NCBI GenBank assembly: GCA_026182355.1
Contig: JAPFBL010001928.1
Location: forward strand, 7,379,501-7,443,500
Source: Hermatobates lingyangjiaoensis
Taxonomy: Eukaryota > Arthropoda > Insecta > Hemiptera > Hermatobatidae
Direction of reading: 5' to 3'
DNA length: 64,000 nucleotides
A model generated the notes under the pieces. That model was not told the DNA's origin. It saw only the letters and a list, made by a program, of their open reading frames with translations, and ran no database searches. The first letter of the stretch is position 1, and every line of letters starts with the position of its first letter. Both the position numbers and the translations under genes were made by a program. Of the stretch, positions 62,970-64,000 are shown piece by piece.

Positions 62970-63650
62970 TAGTAATTATATTAGTGTTGCATGCTCAAAT
63001 CAAATTTCAAAGCCGGCTTTTCAGTATAATTTAAAACTTTTATAGCTGGAAGCTTGAGCTTTTTAAAGATAATAAATATGAACTATTAGTCTAGAATAGT
63101 GAGAAAACTGGTGCAGCTCTTTTATAGAAGAAAGAGTCCATTCCTCACACTTCAGTATTTCTCAATCAGCTTCTATGATTCATAAACATAAAAAAAAAAT
63201 TTACATCTGATATTAAATTTTGTTCAAGAGTGCAACATATAAATTGATTAAAGCATTTTGTGAGACAAATTCATCATAGCATGGAATCTATCAGAAATTA
63301 TATGTTTCATTGCATTCATTTTTTTCCATATAAGAATTTTATTCTTCTTTCTTCTCATATTAAGTTATTAAATTATTTAAAAAAATTTCTTCAAACCTGT
63401 AAACATAAATATTATTTGGGTTTGAAAACACAATCAATACTACGTCTTGTGATAGAAAGCAACGACAATTTATTATTGGCTTCTTTGCTGGAATTATTAA
63501 GATTTTTAATAGTTGTAGGCAATTAAAGTTTTTTTTCTTTTTACGATTATTCTGATTCTATTTACCAGCAGATCAGTGGCAGTCTTCCCGACAGAGAAGT
63601 AGTGTTCCAATGAATGAAATGTCTGGCGCGTACATTAACTGACTTGGCAA
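62970..63650. other. AT-rich DNA
   Basis: One open frame (63260-63526, +) has no recognised motif. Near 63573 'cagtggcagtcttcccgac' resembles a SINE1 3' end in reverse. Confidence 0.45.
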
Positions 63651-63654
63651 GTAT

Positions 63655-63985
63655 ACTCATGATTACATGAGGTATACTCATATAGTGTAGTATATGCATA
63701 CTATACTATACGTATAGTATATACATATAGGAATACTTATCCTATATATTATATACTTATACTATGTATGTATCTTATGTACATGAAGTATACTCATATA
63801 CGCATACACTACTATATGAGGTAGGCTCATATAGTATAGTATATGCATACTGTACTACATGTATAGTATATATACTACATACATATAAAATACTTATCCG
63901 TACATGAGATATACTCATATTAACATTCACTAAATATGAGATCTACTCATATGGTATAGCATATGCATACTATACTTATATATAT
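63655..63985. repeat. Irregular 'gtatactcatata' tandem block
   Basis: Repeated 'tatactcatat', 'atagtatagtatatgcatac' and variants, with local palindromes. Similar in kind to 6610-6880. Confidence 0.85.
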
Positions 63986-64000
63986 CAATGATCAAACCAC
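63986..64000. mobile_element. Start of an FB-A copy cut by the window edge
   Basis: 'tcaatgatcaaaccac' after a short TATA run is the standard FB-A left end. Confidence 0.8.

Overview
The window looks like AT-rich intergenic or intronic DNA from an invertebrate animal. It has long (TA)n, (CA)n and (GT)n tracts, tRNA-derived SINEs, several classes of decayed transposon, and no complete protein-coding gene. An arthropod is plausible because the SINE tails end in CCTAA/TTAGG units, the usual arthropod telomere repeat, but that is weak evidence. I see no bacterial genes, rRNA or CRISPR arrays.

The dominant feature is a crowd of 100-500 bp foldback (palindromic) elements, mostly embedded in (TA)n. 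I sort them by eye into families FB-A to FB-O. FB-A is the commonest, with about 25 copies or fragments. Two FB-A-type copies outside (TA)n have 12-13 bp target-site duplications (37705-38217 and 48117-48339). The first carries the C-terminal coding end of a Penelope-like element (PLE). The same protein region, with a readable GIY-YIG nuclease motif, lies on the minus strand at 52955-53215. Three other decayed PLE coding ends are at 13751-14330 (-), 51978-52090 (+) and 54850-55135 (-). The foldback elements are therefore best read as inverted, truncated tails of several PLE lineages.

Most of these families share one structured core: a short stem strand, CUGANGAN, a hairpin, GAA, a self-complementary A...U palindrome, one base, and then the complement of the first strand. 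All three helices differ between families but stay complementary within each. This is the layout of a dimeric hammerhead ribozyme of the kind reported in PLEs, with one extra base after CUGANGA.

Layout: 0-3.4 kb, quiet AT-rich DNA with one FB-A. 3.4-5.5 kb, a 67-bp array made from an FB-A tail and a (CA)n tract. 6.2-7.6 kb, a SINE and candidate exons. 8.3-19.1 kb, dense foldback elements including a PLE GIY-YIG remnant and one small candidate exon. 19.1-24.3 kb, a GC-richer possible exon, a 24-bp minisatellite, a SINE and a hAT nest. 24.6-29.5 kb, more foldbacks. 29.9-34.2 kb, a short hAT, a SINE, and a candidate exon running into a 69-bp minisatellite. 34.2-40 kb, a TA-flanked repeat family (two copies inverted) and the key PLE copy. 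40-45 kb, a decayed PIF1-type helicase and SINEs. 45.5-55.9 kb, foldbacks and PLE ends. 56.2-58.7 kb, an element with 35-bp inverted ends that carries a hAT insertion with a perfect 8-bp duplication. 60-63 kb, a segmental duplication around a pogo/Tigger-like element.

The candidate exons at 7.2-7.6, 15.1, 19.2 and 32.1 kb are all on the plus strand, so the window may be intronic to one unidentified gene. I could not name the protein.
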